Origin: Proteus columbae
GTDB taxonomy: Bacteria; Pseudomonadota; Gammaproteobacteria; Enterobacterales; Enterobacteriaceae
Length of the DNA stretch: 64,000 nucleotides
NCBI RefSeq assembly: GCF_002777965.1
Contig: NZ_NGVR01000008.1
Coordinates: 124,001-188,000, forward strand
Direction: 5' to 3'
Position 1 is the first letter of the stretch. Every line of letters begins with the position of its first letter. The translations under genes and the position numbers were made by a program. Positions 9,470 through 20,213 of this stretch are shown one piece after another. The notes under the pieces are model-generated. The model saw nothing but the letters and a program-made list of their open reading frames with translations, ran no database searches and was not told the origin of the DNA.

Positions 9470-10744
9470 ATGTCTAGCAAGAACCTAATCACACAATTGC
9501 AGGAGCGTGGGCTAATTGCTCAGGTCACGGACGAGGCAGCTTTAGTAGAGCGTTTGGAGCAAGGTCCTATCGCTCTCTATTGTGGCTTCGATCCTACCGC
9601 TGATAGCCTGCACTTGGGGCATTTGGTTCCTTTGCTGTGTTTAAAACGATTCCAACTAGCCGGGCATAAGCCTGTGGCGTTGGTGGGTGGTGCAACGGGT
9701 CTAATTGGTGATCCTAGTTTTAAAGCCACCGAGCGCAAACTGAATACCCAAGATACTGTTCACGAATGGGTAGAAAAAATTCGTAAACAAGTGTCACCTT
9801 TCTTAGATTTCAACAGTGGTGAAAACAGTGCGGAATTAGCAAACAACTATGACTGGTTCGGTCAAATGGATGTGCTAACATTCCTGCGTGATATCGGTAA
9901 ACACTTCTCTGTGAACCAAATGATCAACAAAGAAGCGGTTAAACAACGTTTAAACCGTGACGATGTGGGTATCTCTTTTACTGAATTCGCCTATAACCTC
10001 TTGCAAGCTTATGACTTTGCGTCATTAAATACGCATTTAGGTGTTGAATTACAAATCGGTGGCTCTGATCAGTGGGGTAATATCACTTCAGGTATCGATT
10101 TAACCCGTCGTTTCAATCAGAAACAAGTATTTGGTATGACTGTACCATTAATTACTAAATCTGATGGAACTAAATTCGGTAAGACAGAAGGTGGTGCGGT
10201 TTGGTTAGATCCTAAGAAAACAAGCCCATACAAATTCTATCAGTTCTGGATCAATACAGCAGATGCTGACGTTTATCGCTTCTTAAAATTCTTCACATTT
10301 ATGAGCATTGAAGAAATTAATGCACTTGAAGAAGAAGACAAAAATAGCGGTCAAGCGCCTCGTGCTCAACGTGTATTAGCCGAACTCGTTACTGGTTTAG
10401 TTCACGGTGAAGAAGGTTTAATCGCCGCTAAACGTATTACAGAAAGCTTATTCTCTGGTGCAATTGCAGACTTAACACAAGCTGACCTTGAACAATTAGC
10501 ACAAGATGGTATGCCAACAATTGAGTTAGAAAAAGGCAGTGATTTGCAACAAGCGCTGGTTAACGCAGAATTAGTTCCTTCTCGCGGTCAGGCTCGTACA
10601 ATGATTGGCTCTAACGCAGTTTCAATTAATGGCGAAAAACAAGACAATCCTGAATACGTCTTTGAAGGAAAAGATTTCTTATTTGGTCATTATTCTATTT
10701 TGCGTCGTGGTAAAAAACATTACTGCCTCGTTATCTGGAAATAA
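9470..10744 (+). CDS. tyrS: Tyrosyl-tRNA synthetase
   Basis: Class I aminoacyl-tRNA synthetase charging tRNA-Tyr. The 424-residue protein (E. coli 424) has the HIGH-type motif ([10 protein letters not shown]) near residue 45, the tyrosine pocket ([12 protein letters not shown]), the KMSKS-type loop (KFGKTEGG) and a C-terminal S4 RNA-binding domain ([20 protein letters not shown]). The start at 9470 is preferred to an ATG four codons upstream: ATGGAG lies at the right distance before it, and the length then equals the family's. Terminator follows. Confidence 0.97.
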   Translation: MSSKNLITQLQERGLIAQVTDEAALVERLEQGPIALYCGFDPTADSLHLGHLVPLLCLKRFQLAGHKPVALVGGATGLIGDPSFKATERKLNTQDTVHEWVEKIRKQVSPFLDFNSGENSAELANNYDWFGQMDVLTFLRDIGKHFSVNQMINKEAVKQRLNRDDVGISFTEFAYNLLQAYDFASLNTHLGVELQIGGSDQWGNITSGIDLTRRFNQKQVFGMTVPLITKSDGTKFGKTEGGAVWLDPKKTSPYKFYQFWINTADADVYRFLKFFTFMSIEEINALEEEDKNSGQAPRAQRVLAELVTGLVHGEEGLIAAKRITESLFSGAIADLTQADLEQLAQDGMPTIELEKGSDLQQALVNAELVPSRGQARTMIGSNAVSINGEKQDNPEYVFEGKDFLFGHYSILRRGKKHYCLVIWK

Positions 10745-10752
10745 TTGACAGT

Positions 10753-10780
10753 AAAGGGCAGCCGGTGAGTTGCCCTTTTT
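10753..10780 (+). terminator. tyrS terminator
   Basis: Stem AAAGGGCA / TGCCCTTT around a ten-base loop, then T-run, nine bases after the tyrS stop. Confidence 0.9.
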
Positions 10781-10866
10781 CTTAATAACAATAAATAAAC
10801 GTATATACCTCGCCTATGATGATAAAGCTTGGGTGTTGTGTGTATTCACAATAATCGGTTTATGTC

Positions 10867-11736
10867 ATGAAAAATATACTCTCTATTCAGTCACATGTTG
10901 TGTTCGGTCATGCAGGCAACAGCGCCTCTGAGTTTCCAATGCGTCGTATGGGGGTAAATGTTTGGCCTCTAAATACAGTGCAATTTTCAAATCACACACA
11001 ATATCCAGAAAAGTGGACTGGCTGCGTTATGTCAGCAGAACATATTACTGAGATTGTTGATGGTATTGCCGCAATCGGTAAACTTTCACAATGTGATGCA
11101 GTACTAAGTGGTTATTTGGGATCGGCTGAACAAGGTTTACGCATTGTTGATATCGTTAAAAAAGTAAAACAAGCGAATCCTAACGCATGGTATTTTTGTG
11201 ATCCAGTAATGGGACATCCTGAAAAAGGGTGTATTGTTCCTCCTGCTGTTTCAGGCGTACTGTGTGAAGATGCGTTACCTATTAGTGATATCATTGCACC
11301 CAATTTATTAGAGCTTGAAACATTAAGTGGTGGCAAAGCCCTTCATAATGTTGATGAGTGTGTAAATGCTGCCCGTGAATTGTGTAAACAAGGTCCAAAG
11401 GTTGTATTAGTAAAACACTTATCACGCGCTGGATATCGTCATGATCGCTTTGAAATGCTGTTAGTAACCGCAGAACATAGTTGGCATGTTAGTCGTCCAT
11501 TAGTTGATTTTGGTGAGCGTCAACCTGTAGGGGTTGGTGATTTAACAAGTGGTTTAATGCTGGTGGATTTACTTAAAGGTGTTGAATTACAAACCGCATT
11601 AGAACACGTTGCCGCGGCAGTTTATGAAGTGATGCTAAAAACGAAAGAGATGAATGAGTACGAACTGCAACTCGTTGCTGCTCAAGATCAAATGGTGCAT
11701 CCAACACACAGATTCTGCGCAACACAGATAGATTAA
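10867..11736 (+). CDS. pdxY: Pyridoxal kinase PdxY
   Basis: Ribokinase-superfamily kinase of the B6 salvage pathway. 289 residues, starting [20 protein letters not shown], the pyridoxal-binding N-terminus of PdxY; the C-terminal catalytic motif is [16 protein letters not shown] with the base Asp in GVGD. The E. coli homologue has 287 residues and also lies just downstream of tyrS and upstream of gstA. Ribosome binding site is poor (TTTATGTC before ATG); no better start is visible. Confidence 0.95.
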   Translation: MKNILSIQSHVVFGHAGNSASEFPMRRMGVNVWPLNTVQFSNHTQYPEKWTGCVMSAEHITEIVDGIAAIGKLSQCDAVLSGYLGSAEQGLRIVDIVKKVKQANPNAWYFCDPVMGHPEKGCIVPPAVSGVLCEDALPISDIIAPNLLELETLSGGKALHNVDECVNAARELCKQGPKVVLVKHLSRAGYRHDRFEMLLVTAEHSWHVSRPLVDFGERQPVGVGDLTSGLMLVDLLKGVELQTALEHVAAAVYEVMLKTKEMNEYELQLVAAQDQMVHPTHRFCATQID

Positions 11737-11753
11737 ACCCTACAATTCTTAAG

Positions 11754-11791
11754 AAAAAAAAGCGGATATGAATATTATGTCCGCTTTTTTT
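11754..11791. terminator. Terminator between pdxY and gstA
   Basis: A-run then AGCGGA, thirteen-base loop region, TCCGCT and T-run. Lies between convergent pdxY and gstA and is usable on both strands. Confidence 0.88.
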
Positions 11792-11825
11792 ATTGTATTA
11801 AGTTTATTTTTTATTGCGTTTTAAC

Positions 11826-12494
<669 letters not shown>

Positions 12495-12608
12495 TCACTA
12501 ATATAAGATGATAAGAGGTTTTAAGAAATTAGCAAACTCAAATGGTGCGGAATAAAAAGGCTTTTGTAAATTTGTGAACAAGGCGGTTAATTGATGAAAA
12601 TAAATAAA

Positions 12609-12645
12609 AAACACTCCTTATATTTATAACATATAAGGAGTGTTT
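12609..12645 (-). terminator. Terminator of the DUF3592 gene
   Basis: Fifteen-base perfect stem AAACACTCCTTATAT / ATATAAGGAGTGTTT, seven-base loop. Its edge overlaps the stop codon of the gene at 12644; on the minus strand TTTATTTA follows. Confidence 0.88.
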
Positions 12646-13351
12646 AATTATTTTCCTCAAATGAAGGTAAAAATGAAATATCAAGGTAATAAATTTTGGG
12701 ATCTTTTTTATCAACATAGACTGTAACAAATTCTCTCTTAATATAAGGTGTAGGATCAAAGAGAATATAACCACTTTTATAACGAATTAATCGATTGTTT
12801 AATGTATCATGATAATCAGCAATAATTTGATAGGGAGAACGATGATTAAAACGAATATTACTATTAATAATAATTTCGGATATCTTTACATTGATCGGCA
12901 TTCCATCACGTTTTAATCGTTGATCTCTTGTAGCTCTTCTTCTGATAAAATACAAAGGGATAAGCCCTGTTGATGCAAATACTAACCCCAAAATACTTAA
13001 TATAGTACCCGCACCATATAAGCCTAAAAAATTGTTTATTGTTGCTCTTTGTGGATCATTTGGAAGATAAATAACGTTAATCTTTTCACCAAGATAAAAA
13101 CGGGATTGATTACCACCTTCTGGTGAGCGAAACGTTATTTCTTGATTATCTTCTGTGTTGAATTGAATAATAGGATGATAAAAGTAGCTACCATTAGAAG
13201 ATTTACTCACACTTTGGTCGATAACAACGCCTGTTGTTTCTACTCCATTTCTAACTACATTTAATTCAGATTTAATAACAAATAAAGCCACAACAAAAAT
13301 AATTGCACCAATAAGAGCAAAAATATAAAACAGAAATCTAAATTTCTTCAT
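12644..13351 (-). CDS. DUF3592 membrane protein
   Basis: 235-residue protein with an N-terminal transmembrane helix (YIFALIGAIIFVVALFVI), an extracytoplasmic DUF3592-type beta domain (TTGVVIDQSVSKSSNGSYFYHPIIQF; GEKINVIYLPNDPQRATINNF), a second helix near residue 115 (TILSILGLVFASTGLIPLYFI) and a basic cytoplasmic part that repeats a similar fold (IIADYHDTLNNRLIRYKSG). The pattern YxPxVxF ... G..V.V.Y.P..P..A is what identifies DUF3592. Function unknown. It stands alone between gstA and fabI, flanked by terminators, and is absent from this place in E. coli. Confidence 0.8.
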   Translation of the reverse strand: MKKFRFLFYIFALIGAIIFVVALFVIKSELNVVRNGVETTGVVIDQSVSKSSNGSYFYHPIIQFNTEDNQEITFRSPEGGNQSRFYLGEKINVIYLPNDPQRATINNFLGLYGAGTILSILGLVFASTGLIPLYFIRRRATRDQRLKRDGMPINVKISEIIINSNIRFNHRSPYQIIADYHDTLNNRLIRYKSGYILFDPTPYIKREFVTVYVDKKDPKIYYLDISFLPSFEENN

Positions 13352-13542
13352 ACATTAAGTCCTTTTATTAATATGTAATTATTTTATCGCTAATATAAAG
13401 AAAAGATTATAGGAATAAGCTAAAAAACAAAAGTGAAATTTATCTAACGAAACATAATATTAAAAATGAAGAAAAAAGGAGATGTTAGATAAAAACTCGA
13501 TAGCTAATAGAGTTAAGAGTAAAAACAGTAGGTGACATAAAA

Positions 13543-13570
13543 AAGCCAGCCTTAACAGTAAGACTGGCTT
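13543..13570 (-). terminator. fabI terminator
   Basis: Stem AAGCCAGcCTTA / TAAGaCTGGCTT (one mismatch), flanked on the minus strand by TTTTTTATG, 20 bases after the fabI stop. Confidence 0.85.
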
Positions 13571-13591
13571 CTATTATTTATAGAACAGGAA

Positions 13592-14380
13592 TTATTTTAG
13601 TTCTAATTCATTCATTGCAGCGATGCTGAAACCACCATCTACGTGAACGATTTCACCTGTGATACCGCCAGATAAATCAGAGCATAAGAATGCGGCTGTA
13701 TTACCTACATCTTCGGTTGTTACAGTACGACGCAGAGGAGTTACTGATTCGCAATGGCTTAACATTTTACGGAAATCTTTGATACCAGATGCCGCTAATG
13801 TACGGATTGGGCCAGCAGAGATACCGTTAACGCGAATACCTTCAGGACCCATAGCATTTGCCATATAACGAACGTTAGCTTCTAAAGAGGCTTTCGCCAG
13901 ACCCATAACGTTATAGTTAGGGATTGCACGTTCAGCACCTAAATAAGTCAGAGTTAATAGAGCTGAATTTGGATTTAGCATTTCACGGCTTGCTTTCGCC
14001 ATAGCAACGAAGCTGTATGCACTGATGTCGTGAGCAATTTTAAAACCTTCACGAGTTACTGCATTAACGTAGTCGCCATCTAATTGGTCAGCAGGCGCAA
14101 AACCGATAGAGTGAACAAAGCCATCGTATTTTGGCCAAACTTTTGCAAGTTCTGCGTACATGGTATCGATGCTTTCGTCTTTTGACACATCACACTCTAA
14201 TACGATATTTGAGTCTAATGATGCTGCAAATTCTTCAACGCGTGGTTTCAGTTTTTCATTTTGGTAAGTAAATGCAAGTTCTGCACCTTGGTCACGCATA
14301 GCTTTGGCAATACCATAAGCAATTGATAATTTACTAGCAACACCAGTAATAAGAATGCGTTTGCCGGTCATAAAGCCCAT
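13592..14380 (-). CDS. fabI: Enoyl-ACP reductase FabI
   Basis: NADH-dependent enoyl-[acyl-carrier-protein] reductase, last step of each fatty acid elongation cycle and the triclosan target. 262 residues as in E. coli. Nucleotide motif [18 protein letters not shown], Gly93 region [11 protein letters not shown] (position of triclosan-resistance substitutions; Gly is wild type), and the catalytic Tyr-x6-Lys in [12 protein letters not shown]. Downstream of the sap operon in the same direction as in E. coli, separated by 207 bases containing hairpins and presumably its own promoter. Confidence 0.98.
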   Translation of the reverse strand: MGFMTGKRILITGVASKLSIAYGIAKAMRDQGAELAFTYQNEKLKPRVEEFAASLDSNIVLECDVSKDESIDTMYAELAKVWPKYDGFVHSIGFAPADQLDGDYVNAVTREGFKIAHDISAYSFVAMAKASREMLNPNSALLTLTYLGAERAIPNYNVMGLAKASLEANVRYMANAMGPEGIRVNGISAGPIRTLAASGIKDFRKMLSHCESVTPLRRTVTTEDVGNTAAFLCSDLSGGITGEIVHVDGGFSIAAMNELELK

Positions 14381-14470
14381 AGCTGTATCCTTGTTTTTTC
14401 GTAAATCGCGATAATAACATCATTCACAGTTTTATTTATCTGTTAGGTTATCACGCTTATTGTTAATAAA

Positions 14471-14540
14471 CGTGGCTGATTCTACCACGACATTTGTAAA
14501 TTTGTTTAATTTCCCTAGCACCTCCGAGGAGTTAAGGGAA
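14471..14540. other. Two hairpins between sapF and fabI
   Basis: First: CGTGG / CCACG at 14471-14489. Second: TTCCCT / AGGGAA at 14511-14540 with inner CTCC / GGAG. Neither is followed by a T-run on the minus strand, so they are not classical terminators; they lie in the presumed fabI promoter or leader region, where GTGGTAGAAT on the minus strand could be an extended -10. Confidence 0.5.
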
Positions 14541-14587
14541 AAGGGCGAAATAATGTGCAATCAACATTATGCTTATATTGTTTATAC

Positions 14588-15394
14588 TTAAGTTAAATCT
14601 TGGCGCCAAGCTTCTGCTGTTAAGGCCTCACCAAAGTGACTAGCTACCAATCTTCGAGTAACTTCATGTAATGGTGATGCAAGCACTTCTGCTGTATTAC
14701 CACGTTCAACGACTTCGCCATTATCCATCACTATGATTTTATCGCTAATATGTTTTGTCATGCCTAAATTTTGTGTCACATAAATATAGGCAATATCATG
14801 AGTCTCTTGCAGTTCTAACATCAAGTTTATAATTTGTGAGCGTAAAGACATATCCAGCGAAGCTATTGCCTCATCGGCAATAATGACTTGAGGTTGTAAT
14901 ATCAATGCTCGTGCAAGCGCAATTCGTTGGCGCTGACCTGATGCAAACATATGAGGATAATAGTTTGCATGTTCAGGTAAAAGACCCACTTGGCGTAATG
15001 TTTGATAAATTCGTTTCTCACGTTCAATTGCACTTAAGTCCGTATTCAGGCGTAAAGGGATCTCTAATGTTTGGCCAATACGCTGGCGCGGGTTTAATGA
15101 GTTAGTGGGATCTTGAAATATCATTCTAATTCGCTGGCTACGATAAGGGTAATCACCAAAAGTTAGTTGATGCCCATTAATAAAAATATCGCCCCCCGTA
15201 GGCTCTGTCACACCTGATAACATTCTCGCTAGTGTAGATTTTCCTGAACCATTAGCACCAATAATCGCCAAAGTTTGTTTGGGTTCTAGCGTAAAACTCA
15301 CCGGTTTTACGGCTTCTAACTGCTGACGTCGAAATAATCCGGTACGATAGCGAAATGTTTTTGATAAATTTTTCACCTCAAGCAGTTTATCGAA
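14588..15394 (-). CDS. sapF: SapF, ATP-binding subunit of the Sap transporter
   Basis: ABC ATPase of the oppD/F type, 268 residues. Walker [11 protein letters not shown]-loop [15 protein letters not shown], signature ASGQRQR, Walker B VIIADEA are all present. The sap system confers resistance to antimicrobial peptides in Salmonella and Haemophilus and supports Trk potassium uptake. The start is set at 15394 ([11 protein letters not shown]) because TGGAG lies seven bases in front and the length equals E. coli SapF; it overlaps the end of sapD by eight bases, so the two are translationally coupled. Confidence 0.95.
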   Translation of the reverse strand, partial: FDKLLEVKNLSKTFRYRTGLFRRQQLEAVKPVSFTLEPKQTLAIIGANGSGKSTLARMLSGVTEPTGGDIFINGHQLTFGDYPYRSQRIRMIFQDPTNSLNPRQRIGQTLEIPLRLNTDLSAIEREKRIYQTLRQVGLLPEHANYYPHMFASGQRQRIALARALILQPQVIIADEAIASLDMSLRSQIINLMLELQETHDIAYIYVTQNLGMTKHISDKIIVMDNGEVVERGNTAEVLASPLHEVTRRLVASHFGEALTAEAWRQDLT

Positions 15395-16388
15395 CATCAG
15401 TTGGCTCCACATTTAACGGAAAATGACAAGCCACGGCATGGTTTTTAAATAAACGTAACCGAGGTGCTTCAATACATTGCCGTTGCGCATAAGGGCAGCG
15501 AGGTCCTAAACGACATCCCACTGGTAAATGTTCAAGAGAGGGAATTGCGCCGGGTAATGTATTTAAACGGCTCTTATGTGCCAATGAGTTGGTAAAATCG
15601 GGAATAGAGCGGATCAATGCTTGAGTATAAGGATGATAAGGTGTCACTAATAACTCGTCAGGGGATGCTGTTTCGACGGTTTGACCACAATACATAACCG
15701 TAATTTTATTCGCTAATTTACTCATCCATTGCAAATCATGGCTAATCAACAAAATGGTCATATTGTTATTTTGATTAAGTCGAGTCAGTAAACGAAAGAT
15801 TTGAGTTTGTGTTGCTGGCTCCATAGCGTTAGTCGGTTCATCCGCAATCAGTAATCGAGGCTGATTCGCAATAGCAATGGCAATCATTACTTTTTGGCAT
15901 TCACCCTCAGTTAATTCATAAGGATAACTGCGCATAATGTCTTTGTGATCTTTAATACCTACACGGTGCAATAGTTCAATTGCGCGGCGTTTTCGCCAAT
16001 GAAAGCGCTGCCACCAATGGCCTTTAAAAGTCCAGCCGGGAATTGCCTGTATAAGCTGCTGCTCAATTTTTGTAGCAGGATCAAGACAAGATTGTGGCTC
16101 TTGGAAAATCATTGAAACATTATGACCAATGACACGGCGTCTAGCTCTTGGTGATAATTTAAGTAAGTCGATATCATCAAAACGAAAACGATCGGCTGTT
16201 ACACTGATATTATCTTTCGTAACGCCACAAATCGCTTTTGCAATTAAACTCTTACCCGATCCTGACTCACCAACAAGGCCTCTCACTTCACCTTCATTTA
16301 AGGTTATAGAAACACGATCTACCGCTTTTACTGGGCCATCGGGTGTCATAAATTCAATGGTTAAATTGCGTATATCTAATAAAGGCAT
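15387..16388 (-). CDS. sapD: SapD, ATP-binding subunit of the Sap transporter
   Basis: 333-residue ABC ATPase. Walker [10 protein letters not shown]-loop [12 protein letters not shown], an unusual signature TEGECQK (instead of LSGGQ), Walker [14 protein letters not shown]; the C-terminal cysteine-containing oligopeptide-transporter tail ([19 protein letters not shown]) is present. In E. coli SapD is also called TrkE because it affects Trk potassium transport. The start ATG shares its A with the sapC stop region (one-base overlap at 16388), showing tight coupling. Confidence 0.95.
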   Translation of the reverse strand: MPLLDIRNLTIEFMTPDGPVKAVDRVSITLNEGEVRGLVGESGSGKSLIAKAICGVTKDNISVTADRFRFDDIDLLKLSPRARRRVIGHNVSMIFQEPQSCLDPATKIEQQLIQAIPGWTFKGHWWQRFHWRKRRAIELLHRVGIKDHKDIMRSYPYELTEGECQKVMIAIAIANQPRLLIADEPTNAMEPATQTQIFRLLTRLNQNNNMTILLISHDLQWMSKLANKITVMYCGQTVETASPDELLVTPYHPYTQALIRSIPDFTNSLAHKSRLNTLPGAIPSLEHLPVGCRLGPRCPYAQRQCIEAPRLRLFKNHAVACHFPLNVEPTDVR

Positions 16389-17281
16389 TATTCAACTCCC
16401 TCATTTATTGCACGCTGTAAACCATCACCTAAAAGGTTCACCAGTAAAACGCTTATCATAATTGTGGCACCTGGAATTAAGACTGTCCAAGGAGCAACAT
16501 ATATTAACTCTAATGAATCACCTAACATTGCTCCCCATTCCGGAGAAGGAAGCTGGGCACCTAAATTGAGAAAACCTAATGCTGTAATATCAAGAATAGC
16601 AATTGAGAAGGCGCGTGTTAATTCAGAAACTAATACCGGAGTAATATTAGGCAGTACGGTATACCATAAAATGGAAATGTTCGATGCACCATCAAGTCGA
16701 GAAGCAATAACATACTCTTTATTTAATTCATCGTTAACAGCAGAGTAAATCATTCTGACTAAACGAGGTAACAGCGCCAGCCAAATCGCTATCATCGCGT
16801 GACCAAGACTTGTTCCAACAAAAGCCACAACAATAATAGCAAGCAATAGAGACGGAATTGATAACAGTGTGTCTAATATATGATTGAGAACGGCGGATTT
16901 TAAGCCATGGGTCATGCCTGCAAAACAACCGATAATTAATCCCATCAGTGTTGCTGCAAAAGTAACAATAAATGCACCACCAAAGGTCATGCTTGTACCA
17001 ATTAAAATTCGGCTAAATACATCACGTCCTAAATCATCTGTACCAAAGAAATAAGAGACATTACCGTTTTGATACCAAGATGGTGGCGTTAGTTGATGGC
17101 CAAAAAATTGTTGGTCGAGTGCATAAGGTGCAATATAAGGGCCTATAATACTGAGCACTAAGAGAAAAAGAACGCCATAAAACCCTACCATTGAGATAAC
17201 GTCCTTAGAAAAACATTGCCAGATCACCGCGGCGGGTGTGGGTGTTTTTTTCTCTTTATAAAATTGGCTATCTAAAGGCAT
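16388..17281 (-). CDS. sapC: SapC, permease subunit
   Basis: 297-residue inner-membrane permease of the DppC/OppC type with six hydrophobic segments and the EAA loop ([24 protein letters not shown]), which docks with the ATPases. The conserved [18 protein letters not shown] segment near residue 75 is typical of the family. Overlaps sapB by 14 bases and sapD by one. Confidence 0.95.
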   Translation of the reverse strand: MPLDSQFYKEKKTPTPAAVIWQCFSKDVISMVGFYGVLFLLVLSIIGPYIAPYALDQQFFGHQLTPPSWYQNGNVSYFFGTDDLGRDVFSRILIGTSMTFGGAFIVTFAATLMGLIIGCFAGMTHGLKSAVLNHILDTLLSIPSLLLAIIVVAFVGTSLGHAMIAIWLALLPRLVRMIYSAVNDELNKEYVIASRLDGASNISILWYTVLPNITPVLVSELTRAFSIAILDITALGFLNLGAQLPSPEWGAMLGDSLELIYVAPWTVLIPGATIMISVLLVNLLGDGLQRAINEGVE

Positions 17282-18233
17282 ATCCCACCTTGTGTTTCAT
17301 TGGGTTGCTCATTGCGCCCACAATATCTGATAAAACGTTGACAATAATGACCATTGAACCCACCAACATTACGCCAGCTGAAATAGCAGAGTAATCTTGT
17401 TGACGGATTGCTGTAACTAACCAACGACCAAGCCCCGGCCAGTTAAATACAATTTCTGTCACCATAGTTAGTGTAAGCATAGTGGAAAACTGTAAGCCTA
17501 ATTTAGGGATGATAGGGGGTAAAGCATTATGAAGAATATGGCGACGAATAATTGTAAAACGTGAGAGACCTCGAGTTGCGGCTGCTTTCACGTAGTTCTC
17601 TGACATAATTTCTTCCGTACTGTTTCGCATTAATCGAATAACTTCGGTTGTTGGTGCAATAGCCAGAGTTATTATGGGCAAAATTAGATGCTGTAATACG
17701 TTAATGATCATTTGTTGACGATAAGGTGAATCAGATAACCACGCATCTACTAATGCAATTCCTGTAATAGGTTGCAAGTTATAAAGTAAATCAATACGAC
17801 CTGAAACAGGTAGCCAACCCAATTTTAGTGAGAAGAAAAGGGTTAACAGTAATGCAAGCCCAAATACAGGCACAGAGAAACCTAAGAGTGCGAAGTTACT
17901 GATAATAATATCGGCAGATTTATTACGCCAAACCCCTGCAATAATTCCAGCAGGAATACCTACAATAAGGGCAAAAAGAAAGGCTAATGTACAAAGTTCC
18001 ATGGTAGCTGGAAGTGCTTCTACCAATTGTGTTTTGATAGGTTCACCATTGATAGAGGAAATACCAAAATCAAAATGGATCATATTATGGGCATAAAAAA
18101 AGTAAGCATCGGTGAGTGATGCACCACTTAACGGGGCATTGGGTGTGTAATAACTTAGGCTAAAGCTCACTAGCGACAAAAAGAACAGTGTCACAAGTAG
18201 TAAAAGCAATCGACGTATTGAATAAATAATCAT
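17268..18233 (-). CDS. sapB: SapB, permease subunit
   Basis: 321-residue DppB/OppB-type permease with an N-terminal helix ([21 protein letters not shown]), further membrane segments, and the EAA loop ([21 protein letters not shown]) ahead of [18 protein letters not shown]. Three bases separate it from the sapA stop. Pairs with SapC to form the channel for substrates delivered by SapA. Confidence 0.95.
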   Translation of the reverse strand: MIIYSIRRLLLLLVTLFFLSLVSFSLSYYTPNAPLSGASLTDAYFFYAHNMIHFDFGISSINGEPIKTQLVEALPATMELCTLAFLFALIVGIPAGIIAGVWRNKSADIIISNFALLGFSVPVFGLALLLTLFFSLKLGWLPVSGRIDLLYNLQPITGIALVDAWLSDSPYRQQMIINVLQHLILPIITLAIAPTTEVIRLMRNSTEEIMSENYVKAAATRGLSRFTIIRRHILHNALPPIIPKLGLQFSTMLTLTMVTEIVFNWPGLGRWLVTAIRQQDYSAISAGVMLVGSMVIIVNVLSDIVGAMSNPMKHKVGYAFR

Positions 18234-18236
18234 GGA

Positions 18237-19922
18237 TTATTTTACAGCCTCTTTCTTGTGATTTTGTTCATCTACTTCTGCCTCTCGATAAACACCAGCA
18301 AAAGACGCATTACCAAAAGTACTTAATACCAATCCTTTAATATCATAACGATATGCTTGCATACGTAAAGAGTTTGCTAAAGGCAACACTGGTAACTCTT
18401 GAGCAAGTATATCTTGAGCCTCATGATAATAGTCCATTCTTGAAGCAAGTTGCTGACTATAAAGCGCTTTTTTCAAAATATCATCAAAGTTAGGTAAACA
18501 CCAATGACTTAAGTTAGTTTGTGAGCCAATTGCTGCACAGCTAAAAAGAGGACGGAAAAAACTATCAGGGTCGTTACTATCAGTTGACCAACCAGATAAG
18601 GTCATATCATGGGTACGATCCATCATACTCGTTTCTTGATATCGTCCTTCGATAGGACGAATACTCATTTGAATACCCACTTGCGCTAAGTCTGCTTGAA
18701 TAAGCTCTGCCATTTTTAATGGGCTTGGGTTATAAGATTGTGAGGCACTAGGTACCCAAAGGTTTAATTTCAGCCCATCAAGGCCTAGCTGTTTAAGAAT
18801 TTGTTTTGATTTCTCTGGATTGTATTCTGTAATTTTTGCACGGTTATCATAAGCCCAAGATGCACGAGGAAGCACTGATGCTGCTGTTTCTGCCGTACCA
18901 TAATAAATAGATTCCATTAAACGTTCATTGTTAATGGCATAAGCAATAGCTTGACGTACTTTAAGATCATTTAGTGGTGGTTTACTGGTGTTAAAGGCTA
19001 AATAGGCGATATTCATACCAGAACGCAACGTTAATCTTAGTCGTGGATCATCACGCAAGACTTTTAACTGGCTTGCGGCAGGATAGGCTAAAACATCACA
19101 TTCACCAGTGAGTAATTTAGATATACGGCCTGTACCACCTGCACCCATATCAATAACAATCTGTTGCATTTTGGGTTGGCCTTTCCAGTAATCTTTATTT
19201 CTAAATAAACGAACAAATTGCCCCGGTTGATATTCATCTAAAAAGAAAGGGCCTGTTCCTACTGGTTTCCAATCAAGCTGTGTTTGATCGCCTGATTTTT
19301 CTAAATTTTTGGCATATTCAGCAGAAAGAATCGGGGCGTAATGTGTTGCTAAATGCCATAAAAAAGAAGCATCAGGTTCTTTTAAGCTAAATTCTACTGT
19401 GTATTGGCCTAGTCTTTTTATCGATTGAATATTATTCGCAAAACTTAAGCTGTCAAAATAGGGATATTTCCCGCCATTAACTTGATTGAAGGGATTTTGT
19501 GGATCAATCATCCTTTCAAAACTAAAAATAACATCATCAGCGGTAAGTTTACGTGTTGGTGTAAACCAAGATGTTTGTTGAAAGGAGACATTCTTACGTA
19601 AATAAAAGCGGTATGTCGCGCCGTTATCTAACGTTTCCCATCGAGCTGCAATTTCGGGGATCAGACGATAAGTGTAAGGGTCAACATCTAAAAGACGGTC
19701 ATAGAGCTGTGCAGCTAGAGGATCAATAATTAATCCACTACTTGATAACTGTGGATTAAAGGTATTTACACTACCATCAACACAATAAACAAAGCCATTT
19801 TGATTAATTGGAGTTGGCTCAAGCGTTATAGATGGTGCTTGTGTTTTTGGTGCTACATCCGCAATACAAACTGCGCTTGTAAAGGTGAGTAGCAAAGTAC
19901 CAATAAATAAAATAGGGCGCAT
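18237..19922 (-). CDS. sapA: SapA, periplasmic peptide-binding protein
   Basis: 561-residue solute-binding protein of family 5 (SBP_bac_5). Signal peptide MRPILFIGTLLLTFTSAVCIADVA, probable cleavage after the Ala of IADVA or shortly before. Family landmarks: RFYLRKNVSFQQTSW, LTADDVIFSFERM, GTGPFFLDEYQPGQ, DVLAYPAASQLKVL, VRQAIAYAINNERL. Binds antimicrobial peptides or haem in studied species. First gene of sapABCDF; its upstream region is shared with the divergent ryhB promoter and its Fur box, which could also influence sapA. Confidence 0.95.
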   Translation of the reverse strand: MRPILFIGTLLLTFTSAVCIADVAPKTQAPSITLEPTPINQNGFVYCVDGSVNTFNPQLSSSGLIIDPLAAQLYDRLLDVDPYTYRLIPEIAARWETLDNGATYRFYLRKNVSFQQTSWFTPTRKLTADDVIFSFERMIDPQNPFNQVNGGKYPYFDSLSFANNIQSIKRLGQYTVEFSLKEPDASFLWHLATHYAPILSAEYAKNLEKSGDQTQLDWKPVGTGPFFLDEYQPGQFVRLFRNKDYWKGQPKMQQIVIDMGAGGTGRISKLLTGECDVLAYPAASQLKVLRDDPRLRLTLRSGMNIAYLAFNTSKPPLNDLKVRQAIAYAINNERLMESIYYGTAETAASVLPRASWAYDNRAKITEYNPEKSKQILKQLGLDGLKLNLWVPSASQSYNPSPLKMAELIQADLAQVGIQMSIRPIEGRYQETSMMDRTHDMTLSGWSTDSNDPDSFFRPLFSCAAIGSQTNLSHWCLPNFDDILKKALYSQQLASRMDYYHEAQDILAQELPVLPLANSLRMQAYRYDIKGLVLSTFGNASFAGVYREAEVDEQNHKKEAVK

Positions 19923-20025
19923 AAATAATGTCTTTTAGAGAAACGATTTTGCTATTGTAACTTAAAAAACTTTCTATCCCCAAATAGTCAAAAAAACAAA
20001 GTGAGAAAAATTCTCAATAAAATGC

Positions 20026-20055
20026 TTTACAAATGCTAATGATAAAGATTATCAT
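20026..20055 (+). promoter_or_regulatory. ryhB promoter with Fur box
   Basis: -35 TTTACA (20026-20031), 18-base spacer, -10 TATCAT (20050-20055). A Fur operator at 20035-20053 matches the 19-base consensus GATAATGATAATCATTATC at 16 of 19 positions by hand comparison, and overlaps spacer and -10, as in E. coli ryhB. Repression in iron-rich cells is predicted. Confidence 0.9.
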
Positions 20056-20061
20056 CCGTAT

Positions 20062-20160
20062 TGTCCTTCGGCGGTAAGAGGTTTTCCGCAGAGGGCACGA
20101 CATTGCTCACATTGCTTCCAGTATTTTTTTACTAGCCAGCTCGGGTGCTGGCTTTTTTTT
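20062..20160 (+). ncRNA. ryhB: RyhB iron-responsive small RNA
   Basis: A roughly 98-base RNA gene on the plus strand in the space between pspF and sapA. The core GCACGACATTGCTCACATTG followed by CTTCCAGTATT is the same as in E. coli RyhB as I remember it, and the 3' end has the same terminator sequence type (AGCCAGC, loop TCGGGT, GCTGGCT, T8). The 5' part folds into a hairpin (GCGG ... CCGC) and differs from E. coli. A Fur box overlaps the promoter. RyhB acts with Hfq to lower synthesis of iron-using proteins under iron limitation; GACATTGC at 20099-20106 is perfectly complementary to the sodB start region. The exact 5' end is inferred from the -10 position. Confidence 0.93.
20134..20160 (+). 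terminator. ryhB terminator
   Basis: Seven-base stem AGCCAGC / GCTGGCT, loop TCGGGT, then eight T. Forms the 3' end of RyhB and the Hfq-binding U-tail. Confidence 0.95.
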
Positions 20161-20213
20161 GCCTATTATTTATAAAATTCCCCATTAATTTTAAAACTAT
20201 ATTTATCAATAAA

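Noticed and set aside
12538-12774. 78-codon minus-strand frame overlapping the DUF3592 gene end
   Set aside because: Runs through a strong terminator and another frame of a better supported gene; no ribosome binding site.
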